From: a virus
Reading direction: 5' to 3' (one strand)
IMG/VR virus record: IMGVR_UViG_3300025147_000442
Location: 1 to 26,783 of that record
Length of the DNA: 26,783 nt
Each line of letters begins with the position of its first letter. Position 1 is the first letter of the stretch. Below, piece by piece: positions 1 to 6,840 of the stretch. A program made the translations under genes and the position numbers. The notes below the pieces were generated by a model that searched no databases, was not told the origin of the DNA, and was given only the letters and a program-made list of their open reading frames with translations.

Positions 1-705
1 TTATTCTATGCGGATTACACCGACAACAAGTGCCATACCCGTAATTTCATCTTCACTAATAACAAATGGATCGTAGTCTTTATTGTCACTTATCAATAGA
101 AAGTGTTTTTCATCCTGGGCTTTTTTAATCCTTTTAATAAGGATCCCCTGTTCTCGTGTGCCTATAAGATGAACCTTATTCCATTGTATAAACTGACTTT
201 CCCTTAAAATGGTGCAAGCTACAACGTCCCCACTATTATATTTAGGATACATAGAAGATCCGGAAACCTCAATCATGAAGTCTATCCTGCGATCCTTGAA
301 TTTAGGAACAACATAGTAGTCTTTTACATCGCTTTTTTGAATCGCAAATTCAGAATTACCAAACCCAGCCACAGCAGCTATCGAGACAAGAGGAATCATC
401 TGTGACTGATCCACTGTAGGAATTGAATTTAGGATTGTAACCTCCTCTTTCTTGATCGGAATAGTCTTTTCTAAATCATTTTCATGGATCTCTTGAAATA
501 AACCATTTTGATTTATTTCAAATACCAGGCAGAACTTATTTATAAATTTCTCTGATGCATTGCGCCTCCCATGCACAACTGCATTAAGATATTGCGGCTT
601 TACTTCCAGTTTTTGCGCAATTTCAGACTGCGCAATACCCTTCTGTTCAAGCGCTCTAACTTGACCAGTAAACCAAATATTTCGTTTGTCGGAAAAATTT
701 TGCAT
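1..705 (-). CDS. Phage repressor, HTH + S24/LexA-type autopeptidase
   Basis: This is the 234-residue lysogeny repressor. An N-terminal helix-turn-helix (about residues 15-60, with an SEIAQKLEVKPQYLNAVVHG core) is followed by a linker and a LexA/CI-type S24 domain (about 105-234). The visible catalytic features are the Ala113-Gly114 cleavage site in AAVAGFG, the nucleophile Ser151 in GSSMYP and the general base Lys191 in LIKRIK, so RecA-stimulated self-cleavage, and SOS induction, is likely. Mu's own Repc has no S24 domain, so control here is lambda-like. It is read leftward, away from the early promoter, as Mu c is. The stop codon is at bases 1-3, so the gene is complete at the window edge. 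Confidence 0.93.
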   Translation of the reverse strand: MQNFSDKRNIWFTGQVRALEQKGIAQSEIAQKLEVKPQYLNAVVHGRRNASEKFINKFCLVFEINQNGLFQEIHENDLEKTIPIKKEEVTILNSIPTVDQSQMIPLVSIAAVAGFGNSEFAIQKSDVKDYYVVPKFKDRRIDFMIEVSGSSMYPKYNSGDVVACTILRESQFIQWNKVHLIGTREQGILIKRIKKAQDEKHFLLISDNKDYDPFVISEDEITGMALVVGVIRIE

Positions 706-708
706 AAA

Positions 709-749
709 TAAATCAAATAAGTTTATTATTAATTTGGAAGTAAATCAAA
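709..749. promoter_or_regulatory. Operator-like direct repeats between repressor and early operon
   Basis: TAAATCAAA occurs at 709-717 and again at 741-749, a spacing of 32 bp or about three helical turns. One copy lies just upstream of the repressor start and the other inside the early promoter spacer. This is where a repressor or a Ner-like protein would be expected to bind. The repeats are seen; the binding role is inferred. Confidence 0.4.
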
Positions 750-763
750 ATGGTTTATATTTG
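733..763 (+). promoter_or_regulatory. Early promoter, Bacteroidota consensus
   Basis: The -33 element TTTG (733-736), a 19-nt spacer and the -7 element TATATTTG (756-763) match the Bacteroidota primary-sigma consensus TTTG / N19-21 / TAnnTTTG at every position. Transcription should start near 768-771, about 25 nt before the first early gene at 796. It fires away from the repressor, like the Mu early promoter Pe. Confidence 0.85.
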
Positions 764-795
764 CATCACTAAAGTACTACAAATAATTCAATAAA

Positions 796-1002
796 ATGGT
801 TCTCGAAAAAATAAAAAAAATGTTAGACCGCGGCGACTATGTGAAAATAGCACGTATGGTTGGGTATACCGACCTAAAAAAGGGAAGAAAATATGTGTAT
901 GATGTCATGAGCGAAAGGATTCAGGGTAAAAGAGGCATCGGGAAAAAAATTCTTGAGGCAGCGCACACAGTCGCAAATCTGAACGCAGAAACCGGTAAAT
1001 AA
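796..1002 (+). CDS. Ner/Cro-like small DNA-binding protein
   Basis: This 68-residue, strongly basic protein is the first gene of the early operon, the position of ner in Mu. It looks all-helical: a segment with DYVKIARMVGYTD is followed by KYVYDVMSERIQGKRGIGKKIL, which reads as a short helix-turn-helix with a basic recognition segment. The probable role is to dampen early and/or repressor transcription during lytic growth. Position and composition support this; I see no diagnostic family motif, so Ner is a positional name only. Confidence 0.7.
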   Translation: MVLEKIKKMLDRGDYVKIARMVGYTDLKKGRKYVYDVMSERIQGKRGIGKKILEAAHTVANLNAETGK

Positions 1003-1021
1003 TCAATTAACAAACAATAAC

Positions 1022-1156
1022 ATGAAAACTAAAAGTCACTTACTCAAAAAAACAACAGCAATCACCGGCGTCGTTTTTTTCTTTTTTGTTCTCACATTCA
1101 TTGGCGGTGTAATGGGCGCCCTGGCAGTTCAACTTGTAAAAGAATGGCTGCGATGA
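1022..1156 (+). CDS. 44-residue single-pass membrane protein
   Basis: The reading frame encodes 44 residues: a basic N-terminus (MKTKSHLLKKT), one hydrophobic helix (about residues 13-38, with VVFFFFVLTFIGG) and a basic end (VKEWLR). It lies 19 nt after the previous gene, its start is preceded by A-rich sequence, and its TGA overlaps the next ATG as ATGA. The function is unknown. The overlap and the clean membrane segment make it likely to be real. Confidence 0.6.
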   Translation: MKTKSHLLKKTTAITGVVFFFFVLTFIGGVMGALAVQLVKEWLR

Positions 1157-1335
1157 GAACAAACTCCAGGATTTTTGCCACCCTATTTATATCACTTGGC
1201 GTTTTTGCTGCTGGTACCGCCATATACGGTGCAACTCATCAATGGTTTATTGCGGGCATTTGCGCAGTAGTAGCGTTTGCGCTCCTGGCTGATGCTGGTA
1301 AGAAGATTGAATCAAACGAAAAGATTAACCTTTAA
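1153..1335 (+). CDS. 60-residue two-helix membrane protein
   Basis: The product has two hydrophobic segments, about residues 5-27 (IFATLFISLGVFAAGTAIYG) and 31-48 (WFIAGICAVVAFALLAD), and a charged tail. I place the start at 1153, which gives an ATGA overlap with the upstream gene; an in-frame ATG at 1144 would add three residues. With the preceding 44-residue protein it forms a pair of small inner-membrane proteins in the early operon. Superinfection exclusion or membrane surveillance is possible but not shown by the sequence. Confidence 0.6.
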   Translation: MRTNSRIFATLFISLGVFAAGTAIYGATHQWFIAGICAVVAFALLADAGKKIESNEKINL

Positions 1336-1346
1336 ATTAAATCATC

Positions 1347-1751
1347 ATGAAAAACTTGATCAGTTCAATTGAGGATTTGAATCAGATGACAGAACGTCTA
1401 TTAAATAGTCGTAAGGAATACAGTCTGTCACTTTTCCTCCAACATGAGCTTCCACTAAAGGATAATTCAGAGGTAAGTAATACTCTTTTGGAAAAGGAAA
1501 CTCCGGAAGTGATTTGTGAAGCTGACAAAACAGATCTACCCCAGCGGACCATAAAAGGGATTTGCCGAAAATGTCGGAAACTATCTTCCGAAGGTCTTTG
1601 GCCGTTATTCGCGTATTCACGGTCGAGCGAAAGTAAACCAAGTCGGTTATGCTGCTGTCTGGAGATTGCACGTCGGAACCGGATGAGGAAAAGACTTTCA
1701 GGTCCTCAGTTATCGAGTACTCTAATTGATGAAGCCATGCAATGTGTTTAA
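1347..1751 (+). CDS. Uncertain early-operon ORF, competes with the opposite strand
   Basis: This 134-residue frame starts 11 nt after the previous gene, after an A/T-rich TTAAATTAAATCATC leader typical of starts in this operon. The first 60 codons have lower GC at position 2 than at position 3 by my hand count, as expected for real coding. The second half reverses this and is rich in Arg, Ser and Cys (a CRKC pair and a CCC run), like a shadow of the opposite frame. A Cys-rich zinc-binding C-terminus is the only functional hint. It and the 1360-1848 minus frame are unlikely both to be fully used. Confidence 0.35.
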   Translation: MKNLISSIEDLNQMTERLLNSRKEYSLSLFLQHELPLKDNSEVSNTLLEKETPEVICEADKTDLPQRTIKGICRKCRKLSSEGLWPLFAYSRSSESKPSRLCCCLEIARRNRMRKRLSGPQLSSTLIDEAMQCV

Positions 1752-1848
1752 ATACATCATGCAGGGGAGGCCGATAACAATTAAGGTTTATGTCCTCAGT
1801 ATAAACAATAACGACATTCAACCTAAATTTTATTTTACGCTTTTTCAT
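1360..1848 (-). CDS. Hypothetical protein on the minus strand inside the early region
   Basis: This 162-residue frame opens with MKKRKIKFRLNVVIVYTED, reads like a folded alpha/beta protein and has balanced composition. Its start follows ACTTAAGCATT, and a -7-like TAAATTCG lies a little further upstream on its strand with no clear -33 element. By hand count the codon-position GC pattern of its first half (about 1530-1848) fits coding on this strand. It would be the only leftward gene inside the early operon, perhaps an added lysogeny gene. I do not recognise a family. It overlaps the 1347-1751 frame almost entirely. Confidence 0.5.
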   Translation of the reverse strand: MKKRKIKFRLNVVIVYTEDINLNCYRPPLHDVFKHIAWLHQLEYSITEDLKVFSSSGSDVQSPDSSITDLVYFRSTVNTRITAKDLRKIVSDIFGKSLLWSAGVDLFCQLHKSLPEFPFPKEYYLPLNYPLVEAHVGGKVTDCIPYDYLIDVLSSDSNPQLN

Positions 1849-1923
1849 AATGCTTAAGTTTTAGTTTGACACTGCGAATTTAAGCAATATTCTGATAGTT
1901 AGTTAGTTTTTAGTTAGTCCGAA

Positions 1924-1969
1924 TCCAGGGAGGGGGCGCGAGGCTGCCACATCGAATGTGGTCCCTGGA
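1924..1969 (+). promoter_or_regulatory. Structured hairpin just before the transposase start, T-arm-like
   Basis: An outer 8-bp stem, TCCAGGGA (1924-1931) with TCCCTGGA (1962-1969), encloses a G-rich 15-nt bulge (1932-1946) and a hairpin that abuts the 3' strand. The hairpin can be read as CCAC (1947-1950), a 7-nt loop ATCGAAT and GTGG (1958-1961). The loop differs from the canonical tRNA T-loop TTCGAAT at one base. It ends 5 nt before the ATG at 1975, so it may control translation or mRNA stability of the transposase. The structure is seen; the role is inferred. Confidence 0.6.
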
Positions 1970-1974
1970 ACAAA

Positions 1975-3975
1975 ATGAAAATCACAATGGAATATTACAA
2001 CGACACACTCTGCATTGAAGCAAATAAACTCTGGCAAGCAGAGATAGTTAGCTTTGATTATTACCGTCAGCTCTGTTCTCGGAATAAGATCAAGGTAGTA
2101 CGCCGAGGTTGTTTGGGTACTCCTGCCCTTGTTGCTTACGACAGCATTCCGGAACGGTTCCGTAAACTGATCAAGGAGAAATGTGGAGAAGTCGAAACTT
2201 CAGCCTCCAGGGATACCTTCGAAGGTCAAATCATAAACGATGAAGTTGCCCTGGCATTTTTCAGAACACACCGGCTTGATGATGACAGAAGATTGCCGAA
2301 AGAAGCAATTGAAGAGTACTGCGCAAATGCATCAATACTAAACACGCTTAAACTGGTATCAACAAACCGGATCGCTAAACACCGCGTGCTCGGAGGAAAC
2401 AAAAACGGCATTTGGGAAAAACTTTCAGAGGTTATTAACCATATCGATAAAGACAAATGGCCGCATACCCTTCCTTCCAATATGCGCCGCCTGCGCGACA
2501 GGTTAGACCGGTATAATAAAGAAGGATATCAAAGCCTGATCCACCCCAATTTTTGCAATAAGAATACTGAGAAGGTCTCGGACAATGCAAAACTATGGTT
2601 ACTGGCCAACTGGGCAACGAAAGTAGAAGTCACTCCATCGATCAAACAACTGACCGCAAAATATAACCTCGAGGCTGATGCTAAGGGATGGCTCAAAGTG
2701 AAATCAGAACAAACTATTCACAACTTCATTTACAGAGAAGACATTCAGGAGCTTTGGTGGGGACACCGCTACGGTGAACTAAAAGCAAAAGAGAAATATT
2801 CGGTTCAGAATAAAACCTTTATGCCTACAATGCGCGACTCGCTTTGGTATTCGGATGGTACAAAACTGAACTACTACTATTTGACCGAAGATGGCAAGAT
2901 GGAAACCTGTACAGTTTATGAAGTAATGGATTGCTACTCGGAGGTAATGATCGGTTACCACATCAGTAAAACCGAAGATTACGAGGCTCAGTTTTTTTCG
3001 TATAAAATGGCACTCCAGACAAGCGGACAAAAACCTTACGAGATCCGCTACGACAACCAGGGAGGGCATAAGAAACTTCAAAACGGCAACTTCCTCGGTT
3101 CGGTCGCACATCTTTCGATCCCTACGATGCCCTATAATGGAAAGAGTAAAACCATTGAAAGCGCCTTCGGACGTTTCCAGGCTGAATACCTTAAACGTGA
3201 CTGGTTTTTTACAGGTCAGAACATCACCGCTAAAAAAGAAGAAAGCAAAGCAAACCTTGAATTTATCCTGGCGAATAAAGCCAATCTTCCAAGCCTTCAG
3301 GAAGTGAAGGAACGCTATAAAATGCGTCGTAACGAATGGAATACAGCAAAACACCACAAAACAGGTATTTCCAAACTTGAAATGTACCGCACAAGCGTCA
3401 ATCCACGTGCTACGAAGATTGACATGATGGATATGGTTGAACTCTTCTGGATTGAGCGTAAAGAGCCGATTACCTGCAACGCCTACGGTATCTCCTTCAG
3501 GGAAAAGAATATCAAATACGATTACCTGGTATACAAAGAGGCAGGACGAGTTGATGTTGAATTCATGCGCAAAAGCATTGACAAGAAATTCACGATCCGG
3601 TTTGATCCGGACGACATGAGCATGATCTACCTGTATGAAAACACAGCTTCCGGATTGCGGTTTGTGACGGCTGCCGAAACTAAAATCGGAACATTCAGAA
3701 ATATTCAGGAGCAGGAAGATTGGGAGGCTGAATACATCAAGAACCTTGAGATCGCCAATAAAACGGCACGTGTCGCAACCAGGGATAAAATGGACGCTAT
3801 TCTTGAAGAGCATGGTTTACTTCCTGAGCAAAACGGACTATTTAGTCCAACCATCAAGGGTATTGAGAAGAAAACAAGAGCGAAGGCCGGCGAAATTGGC
3901 AAATATCAAAAAGCGGTCAGCTACGCAGAGAACGAAGAGGACTATTCGAAGACAGAACTTTATAAGAACATGTAA
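1975..3975 (+). CDS. Mu-type DDE transposase (MuA-like)
   Basis: The 666-residue enzyme catalyses strand transfer of the phage ends during integration and replicative transposition. The N-terminal about 250 residues contain helical DNA-binding subdomains. The RNase H-fold core shows Asp294 (YSDGTK), Asp360 (RYDNQGG) and Glu395 (KSKTIESAFG). The second and third acidic residues are 35 apart, as in retroviral integrases, against 56 in MuA (D336-E392). A MuA-type beta-barrel follows (about 480-560, around VELFWIERKEPITCNAYGI), then a charged tail that in MuA contacts MuB and ClpX. Length matches MuA (663). MuB follows 19 nt later. The tail contains QNGLF (619-623), which fits a beta-clamp motif. 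Confidence 0.95.
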   Translation: MKITMEYYNDTLCIEANKLWQAEIVSFDYYRQLCSRNKIKVVRRGCLGTPALVAYDSIPERFRKLIKEKCGEVETSASRDTFEGQIINDEVALAFFRTHRLDDDRRLPKEAIEEYCANASILNTLKLVSTNRIAKHRVLGGNKNGIWEKLSEVINHIDKDKWPHTLPSNMRRLRDRLDRYNKEGYQSLIHPNFCNKNTEKVSDNAKLWLLANWATKVEVTPSIKQLTAKYNLEADAKGWLKVKSEQTIHNFIYREDIQELWWGHRYGELKAKEKYSVQNKTFMPTMRDSLWYSDGTKLNYYYLTEDGKMETCTVYEVMDCYSEVMIGYHISKTEDYEAQFFSYKMALQTSGQKPYEIRYDNQGGHKKLQNGNFLGSVAHLSIPTMPYNGKSKTIESAFGRFQAEYLKRDWFFTGQNITAKKEESKANLEFILANKANLPSLQEVKERYKMRRNEWNTAKHHKTGISKLEMYRTSVNPRATKIDMMDMVELFWIERKEPITCNAYGISFREKNIKYDYLVYKEAGRVDVEFMRKSIDKKFTIRFDPDDMSMIYLYENTASGLRFVTAAETKIGTFRNIQEQEDWEAEYIKNLEIANKTARVATRDKMDAILEEHGLLPEQNGLFSPTIKGIEKKTRAKAGEIGKYQKAVSYAENEEDYSKTELYKNM

Positions 3976-3994
3976 TAACGGTAAAACTAAAACG

Positions 3995-4858
3995 ATGATC
4001 ACAGAATTAAACAAACAGCAAGTAACAGAAAAATTAAAGGAGTATTGCGATCGCTACGAGTCTCAAAACAAAGCAGCGAAAAGCCTTAACGGTGTTAGCT
4101 CCGCAACAATCAGCCAGGCGCTCAATAACAACTGGGAGTTAATCTCCGACGAAATGTGGCGCAACATTGGATCCCAAATCGGATACAGCGAGAATGAGTG
4201 GGTGGCTGTAGAGATCCGCGATTTTAAACGCCTTAATGGGCTTTTGGCAGACTCGCAGAATTTTGGGAATGTGTTTGCTGTTACAGGTGAAGCCGGAAGC
4301 GGGAAAAGCTTTGCACTTCGCCAGTTTGCAAACGATAACAAGCGCGTTTACTTACTCCAGTGTTACGAGTACTGGAACCGCAAAATGTTCCTTCAGGAGT
4401 TGCTCAGCTCGCTTGGACGCGACTACTCGGGTTACACGGTTGGTGAGATGATGACAGAAGCGGTTCGCGTGTTGAAGACTCAGCATTGTCCACTCATTAT
4501 CATGGATGAGGCAGACAAGCTAAGTGACCAGGTACTTTACTTTTTCATCACGCTCTACAACCAATTGGAAGATCGTGCCGGCATCGTTCTGTGTGCAACT
4601 GATCACCTCGCCAAACGGATCAGACGCGGTTTGAAACTCAACAAAAAAGGGTACAAGGAAATCTACAGCAGGATTGGACGGAAGTTTATTGAGCTCAGCG
4701 GTCCGGGATCCTCAGACATTGCATCGATCTGCCTTGCAAACGGGATTACCGAAAAATCAAAAATCAAAGACATCATCGAGAAGAGTGAGTTTGACCTTCG
4801 CAGGGTAAAAAGACTCATTCACGCTCAAAAGCAAATCGACAAACAAGCGGCTGTTTAA
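3995..4858 (+). CDS. Transposition target-selection ATPase (MuB-like)
   Basis: The product is a 287-residue AAA+ ATPase that binds DNA non-specifically, marks target sites and activates the transposase. An N-terminal helix-turn-helix (about residues 8-60, SQNKAAKSLNGVSSATISQAL) resembles the MuB N-domain. The P-loop GEAGSGKS is at 98-105 and the Walker B LIIMDEAD puts Asp171-Glu172 at the active site. The frame is open back to 3746, but that overlaps the transposase by 230 nt. I chose the ATG at 3995 because it gives the full HTH and an A-rich leader. Length is close to MuB (312). Confidence 0.93.
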   Translation: MITELNKQQVTEKLKEYCDRYESQNKAAKSLNGVSSATISQALNNNWELISDEMWRNIGSQIGYSENEWVAVEIRDFKRLNGLLADSQNFGNVFAVTGEAGSGKSFALRQFANDNKRVYLLQCYEYWNRKMFLQELLSSLGRDYSGYTVGEMMTEAVRVLKTQHCPLIIMDEADKLSDQVLYFFITLYNQLEDRAGIVLCATDHLAKRIRRGLKLNKKGYKEIYSRIGRKFIELSGPGSSDIASICLANGITEKSKIKDIIEKSEFDLRRVKRLIHAQKQIDKQAAV

Positions 4859-4880
4859 TCAGCAGTTAAACGTTCTTTAA

Positions 4881-5534
4881 ATGGCTGTAAAAAAAATGAA
4901 CCGGGCAGTTTCAACAGAGGATCTGCTATCCCGCCATTTTAAGCTGATGGAGCTTGAGGGCGAATGGAAAGATCTGATAGGCGAACCGGAAAGGAATGGT
5001 GTATGGCTCATTTGGGGAAACTCAGGAAACGGGAAAACACGTTTTTGTTTGATGCTTGCCAAGTACCTCACACGCTTTGGTCGTGTCGCCTACAACACAC
5101 TGGAAGAGGGGGCCCGCCGCAGTATGCAAAAGGCGGTGACAGAAGTTGGCATGAGTGATCTTCCAAAGTTAAGGTGTCCCATCTTCCTCAACCGTGAACC
5201 AATCGAGGAGCTAAGAATAAGGCTCACCAAACGAAAAAGCCCTGATATCATCTTTATCGATTCATTTCAATATACGGGGCTGAGCCGTCTCGCATATATC
5301 AGGCTCAAAGAAGACTTCCCCAGCAAGCTTTTCATATTCGTATCGCACGCTGAAGGAAAGAACCCACTGGGACGCACAGCACAATTTGTCCGCTACGATG
5401 TCGATGTAAAAATAAGGATTGAAGGTTTCAGGGCTTTATCGGCCTCAAGGATAGCAGATACAAGGTTAGGAACCACTAAGCCATTCGATATTTGGGAAAA
5501 GGGTGCAATGGAGTACTGGGGAGAAAAGTTTTAA
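4881..5534 (+). CDS. Second P-loop ATPase downstream of MuB
   Basis: This 217-residue RecA/AAA-type NTPase has a Walker A GNSGNGKT (46-53) and a Walker B DIIFIDS (Asp127). After it comes an SHAEGKNPLGRTAQFVRYDVD stretch that looks like a sensor segment, as in RecA/DnaB-like folds (SH, then a loop and Asp). Mu has no equivalent, but ATP-binding proteins of this kind recur after MuB in Bacteroidota Mu-like phages. A role in remodelling the transpososome or loading replication proteins is a reasonable guess. It starts 22 nt after MuB. Confidence 0.8.
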   Translation: MAVKKMNRAVSTEDLLSRHFKLMELEGEWKDLIGEPERNGVWLIWGNSGNGKTRFCLMLAKYLTRFGRVAYNTLEEGARRSMQKAVTEVGMSDLPKLRCPIFLNREPIEELRIRLTKRKSPDIIFIDSFQYTGLSRLAYIRLKEDFPSKLFIFVSHAEGKNPLGRTAQFVRYDVDVKIRIEGFRALSASRIADTRLGTTKPFDIWEKGAMEYWGEKF

Positions 5535-5565
5535 TCGGGATTTTAAACTTAAAAAATAAAGAATT

Positions 5566-6012
5566 ATGAAAGCAACATGTGACAGTAAACAATCGGGGTT
5601 ATTAAAGAAGTTTCACACCCTGTGTTCAAAAAACGGATTAAGCCAGGATCAGAAGACTGCAATAGTATCATCCTTTGGAGTTGAAAGCAGTCGCGATTTG
5701 AATGTGATGCAATTACAACGCGCATGCGATACCCTGGGCAATATCGTTAAAACCGAAACATCGGATCTTGATGTTTGGCGCAAACGCGTGATGGCTTCAG
5801 TCGGTGCCTGGCTTCGTTTGATTGCACAGCCACAGAGCGCGCCAATTATTAAAGCAATTGCATGCAGGGTAACGAAGCACGAGGATTTTAATGATATCCC
5901 CAAAGAACGCCTTGTTAACGTCTATTACCTATTTCTTCAAAAGCAAAAAGACTTTAAAGCAGTTGACGGGATTGCAAAAGAGGAACTTGAAACATTAACT
6001 TATTTGAACTAA
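5566..6012 (+). CDS. GemA (Mu gp16)-like regulatory protein
   Basis: The 148-residue, largely helical protein sits right after the transposition genes, where Mu carries gemA. Its opening (LLKKFHTLCSKNGLSQDQKTAIV, then FGVESSRDLNVMQLQRACDTL) follows the DUF1018/GemA plan: a first helix, a short loop, SS-plus-DL capping, then a second helix. A second helical part contains VWRKRVMASVGAWL. GemA modulates host gene expression and DNA topology in Mu. The match rests on pattern and position, not on a diagnostic motif. Its TAA overlaps the next ATG (TAATG). Confidence 0.6.
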   Translation: MKATCDSKQSGLLKKFHTLCSKNGLSQDQKTAIVSSFGVESSRDLNVMQLQRACDTLGNIVKTETSDLDVWRKRVMASVGAWLRLIAQPQSAPIIKAIACRVTKHEDFNDIPKERLVNVYYLFLQKQKDFKAVDGIAKEELETLTYLN

Positions 6013-6218
6013 TGGAATCAACAGTAAAAACATTAGAAGAGTTAAAGGCAGAAATTGACGAATTAACTCACTTTCAAATGTGTAAAATGTGGCGGTCTGG
6101 CAATGCAAATCCAGCCTATTTTGACAGTACTAATCCGATAGCAAAGTATTTCAGTGATCGATTATTTGGACACTTCGGAGGATTTACACCGGAGATTTCA
6201 AAACAAATTGGCTGGTAA
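6012..6218 (+). CDS. Small hypothetical protein (68 aa)
   Basis: The start codon overlaps the upstream stop as TAATG, which argues for coupled translation with the GemA-like gene. The protein begins with an acidic helix (LEELKAEIDELTHFQMCKMW) and continues with an aromatic segment (NPAYFDSTNPIAKYFSDRLFGHFGGF). I do not recognise a family. The first tRNA-like hairpin begins 7 nt after its stop. Confidence 0.65.
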   Translation: MESTVKTLEELKAEIDELTHFQMCKMWRSGNANPAYFDSTNPIAKYFSDRLFGHFGGFTPEISKQIGW

Positions 6219-6225
6219 CAGTCAC

Positions 6226-6260
6226 CCGGAAGCGGCTCCGGGGTTCGACTCCCCATCCGG
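6226..6260 (+). other. tRNA acceptor/T-arm-like minihelix, copy 1
   Basis: The order is CCGGA (6226-6230), a 9-nt bulge AGCGGCTCC (6231-6239), GGGG (6240-6243), loop TTCGACT (6244-6250), CCCC (6251-6254), A6255 and TCCGG (6256-6260). GGTTCGACTCC is a perfect tRNA T-arm signature and the two stems can stack coaxially, but no D-arm or anticodon arm is present. The 3' flank TTCA runs directly into an ATG at 6265. A competing 6-bp hairpin, CCCGGA (6225-6230) with TCCGGG (6237-6242), could make the element bistable. There is no U-tract, so it is not a standard terminator. Confidence 0.7.
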
Positions 6261-6297
6261 TTCAATGACAACAATGTCAGATATTAAAAAAACGAAA

Positions 6298-6840
6298 ATG
6301 AAAAAAGTTTTAGTAGTTGGAATGATCGTGAAATACAAAACGACGGAAGCTGATCAATCAAAAATGGCTGAACACCGATCGGTTTGTAATGTAAAAGAGG
6401 AACTTCCGGCAGTGATTGTTGCAGTTTGGCCGAACGATGTAGTAAACCTAAAAGTATTGCTTGATGGCCAGGGCGAAATTTGGCAAACATCAGTTATCCA
6501 AGGTGAAGAGGTTGGACAATATAGCTTGTATCCAAGCGAAGAGAAAGAGTTTATTTCTGAAATAGAAGGATTGATTATCAAACTTGCAGGTGAAAAACAC
6601 GAGTTAGAGCAAGTATCAATCAGTATACAACAAGATTTGGAAGCGTCTAAAAATACGTTATCGGACATGCTTGCAGTGAAAAAGGATCTTGAATCCATAT
6701 TGGACGCTATCCCCTCAGTGAAACTAAAACTCGTAAACGATTTGCAGGCTCAATTTGATGTGTTCGAAGCTGCCGCTAAAACAGTAATGGTCATACCGAC
6801 CGGAACTATAGAAGCCGAAGCTGTAACAGCAAAGAAGTAA
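6298..6840 (+). CDS. Hypothetical phage protein with coiled coil
   Basis: The 180-residue product has an N-terminal small beta domain (MIVKYKTTEADQ ... ELPAVIVAVWPNDVVNLKVLLDGQGEIW), a pattern I associate with short phage proteins of unknown role, then a long coiled coil (about residues 80-145, EIEGLIIKLAGEKHELEQ) and a flexible Ala/Thr-rich tail. I chose ATG 6298 because an A-rich leader precedes it and the beta domain begins there; in-frame ATGs at 6265 and 6274 would add 11 or 8 residues, and the frame opens at 6154 inside the previous gene. It is flanked by the two tRNA-like minihelices. Confidence 0.75.
   Translation: MKKVLVVGMIVKYKTTEADQSKMAEHRSVCNVKEELPAVIVAVWPNDVVNLKVLLDGQGEIWQTSVIQGEEVGQYSLYPSEEKEFISEIEGLIIKLAGEKHELEQVSISIQQDLEASKNTLSDMLAVKKDLESILDAIPSVKLKLVNDLQAQFDVFEAAAKTVMVIPTGTIEAEAVTAKK

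Noticed and set aside
2779-3813. 344-residue minus-strand frame
   Set aside because: Shadow of the transposase: Cys/Phe/His-rich, low-complexity product, while the plus frame carries the DDE motifs.
3746-3994. N-terminal extension of the MuB-like gene
   Set aside because: It lies inside the transposase gene and encodes a basic, unstructured stretch; ATG 3995 gives a complete HTH.
6187-6263. A full 74-nt tRNA ending in minihelix copy 1 (an ACCGGAG at 6188 could be the 5' acceptor strand)
   Set aside because: No D-stem, no anticodon stem and no T8; the 5' part is the coding end of the 6012-6218 gene. A local partner for the 3' strand exists at 6226-6230.
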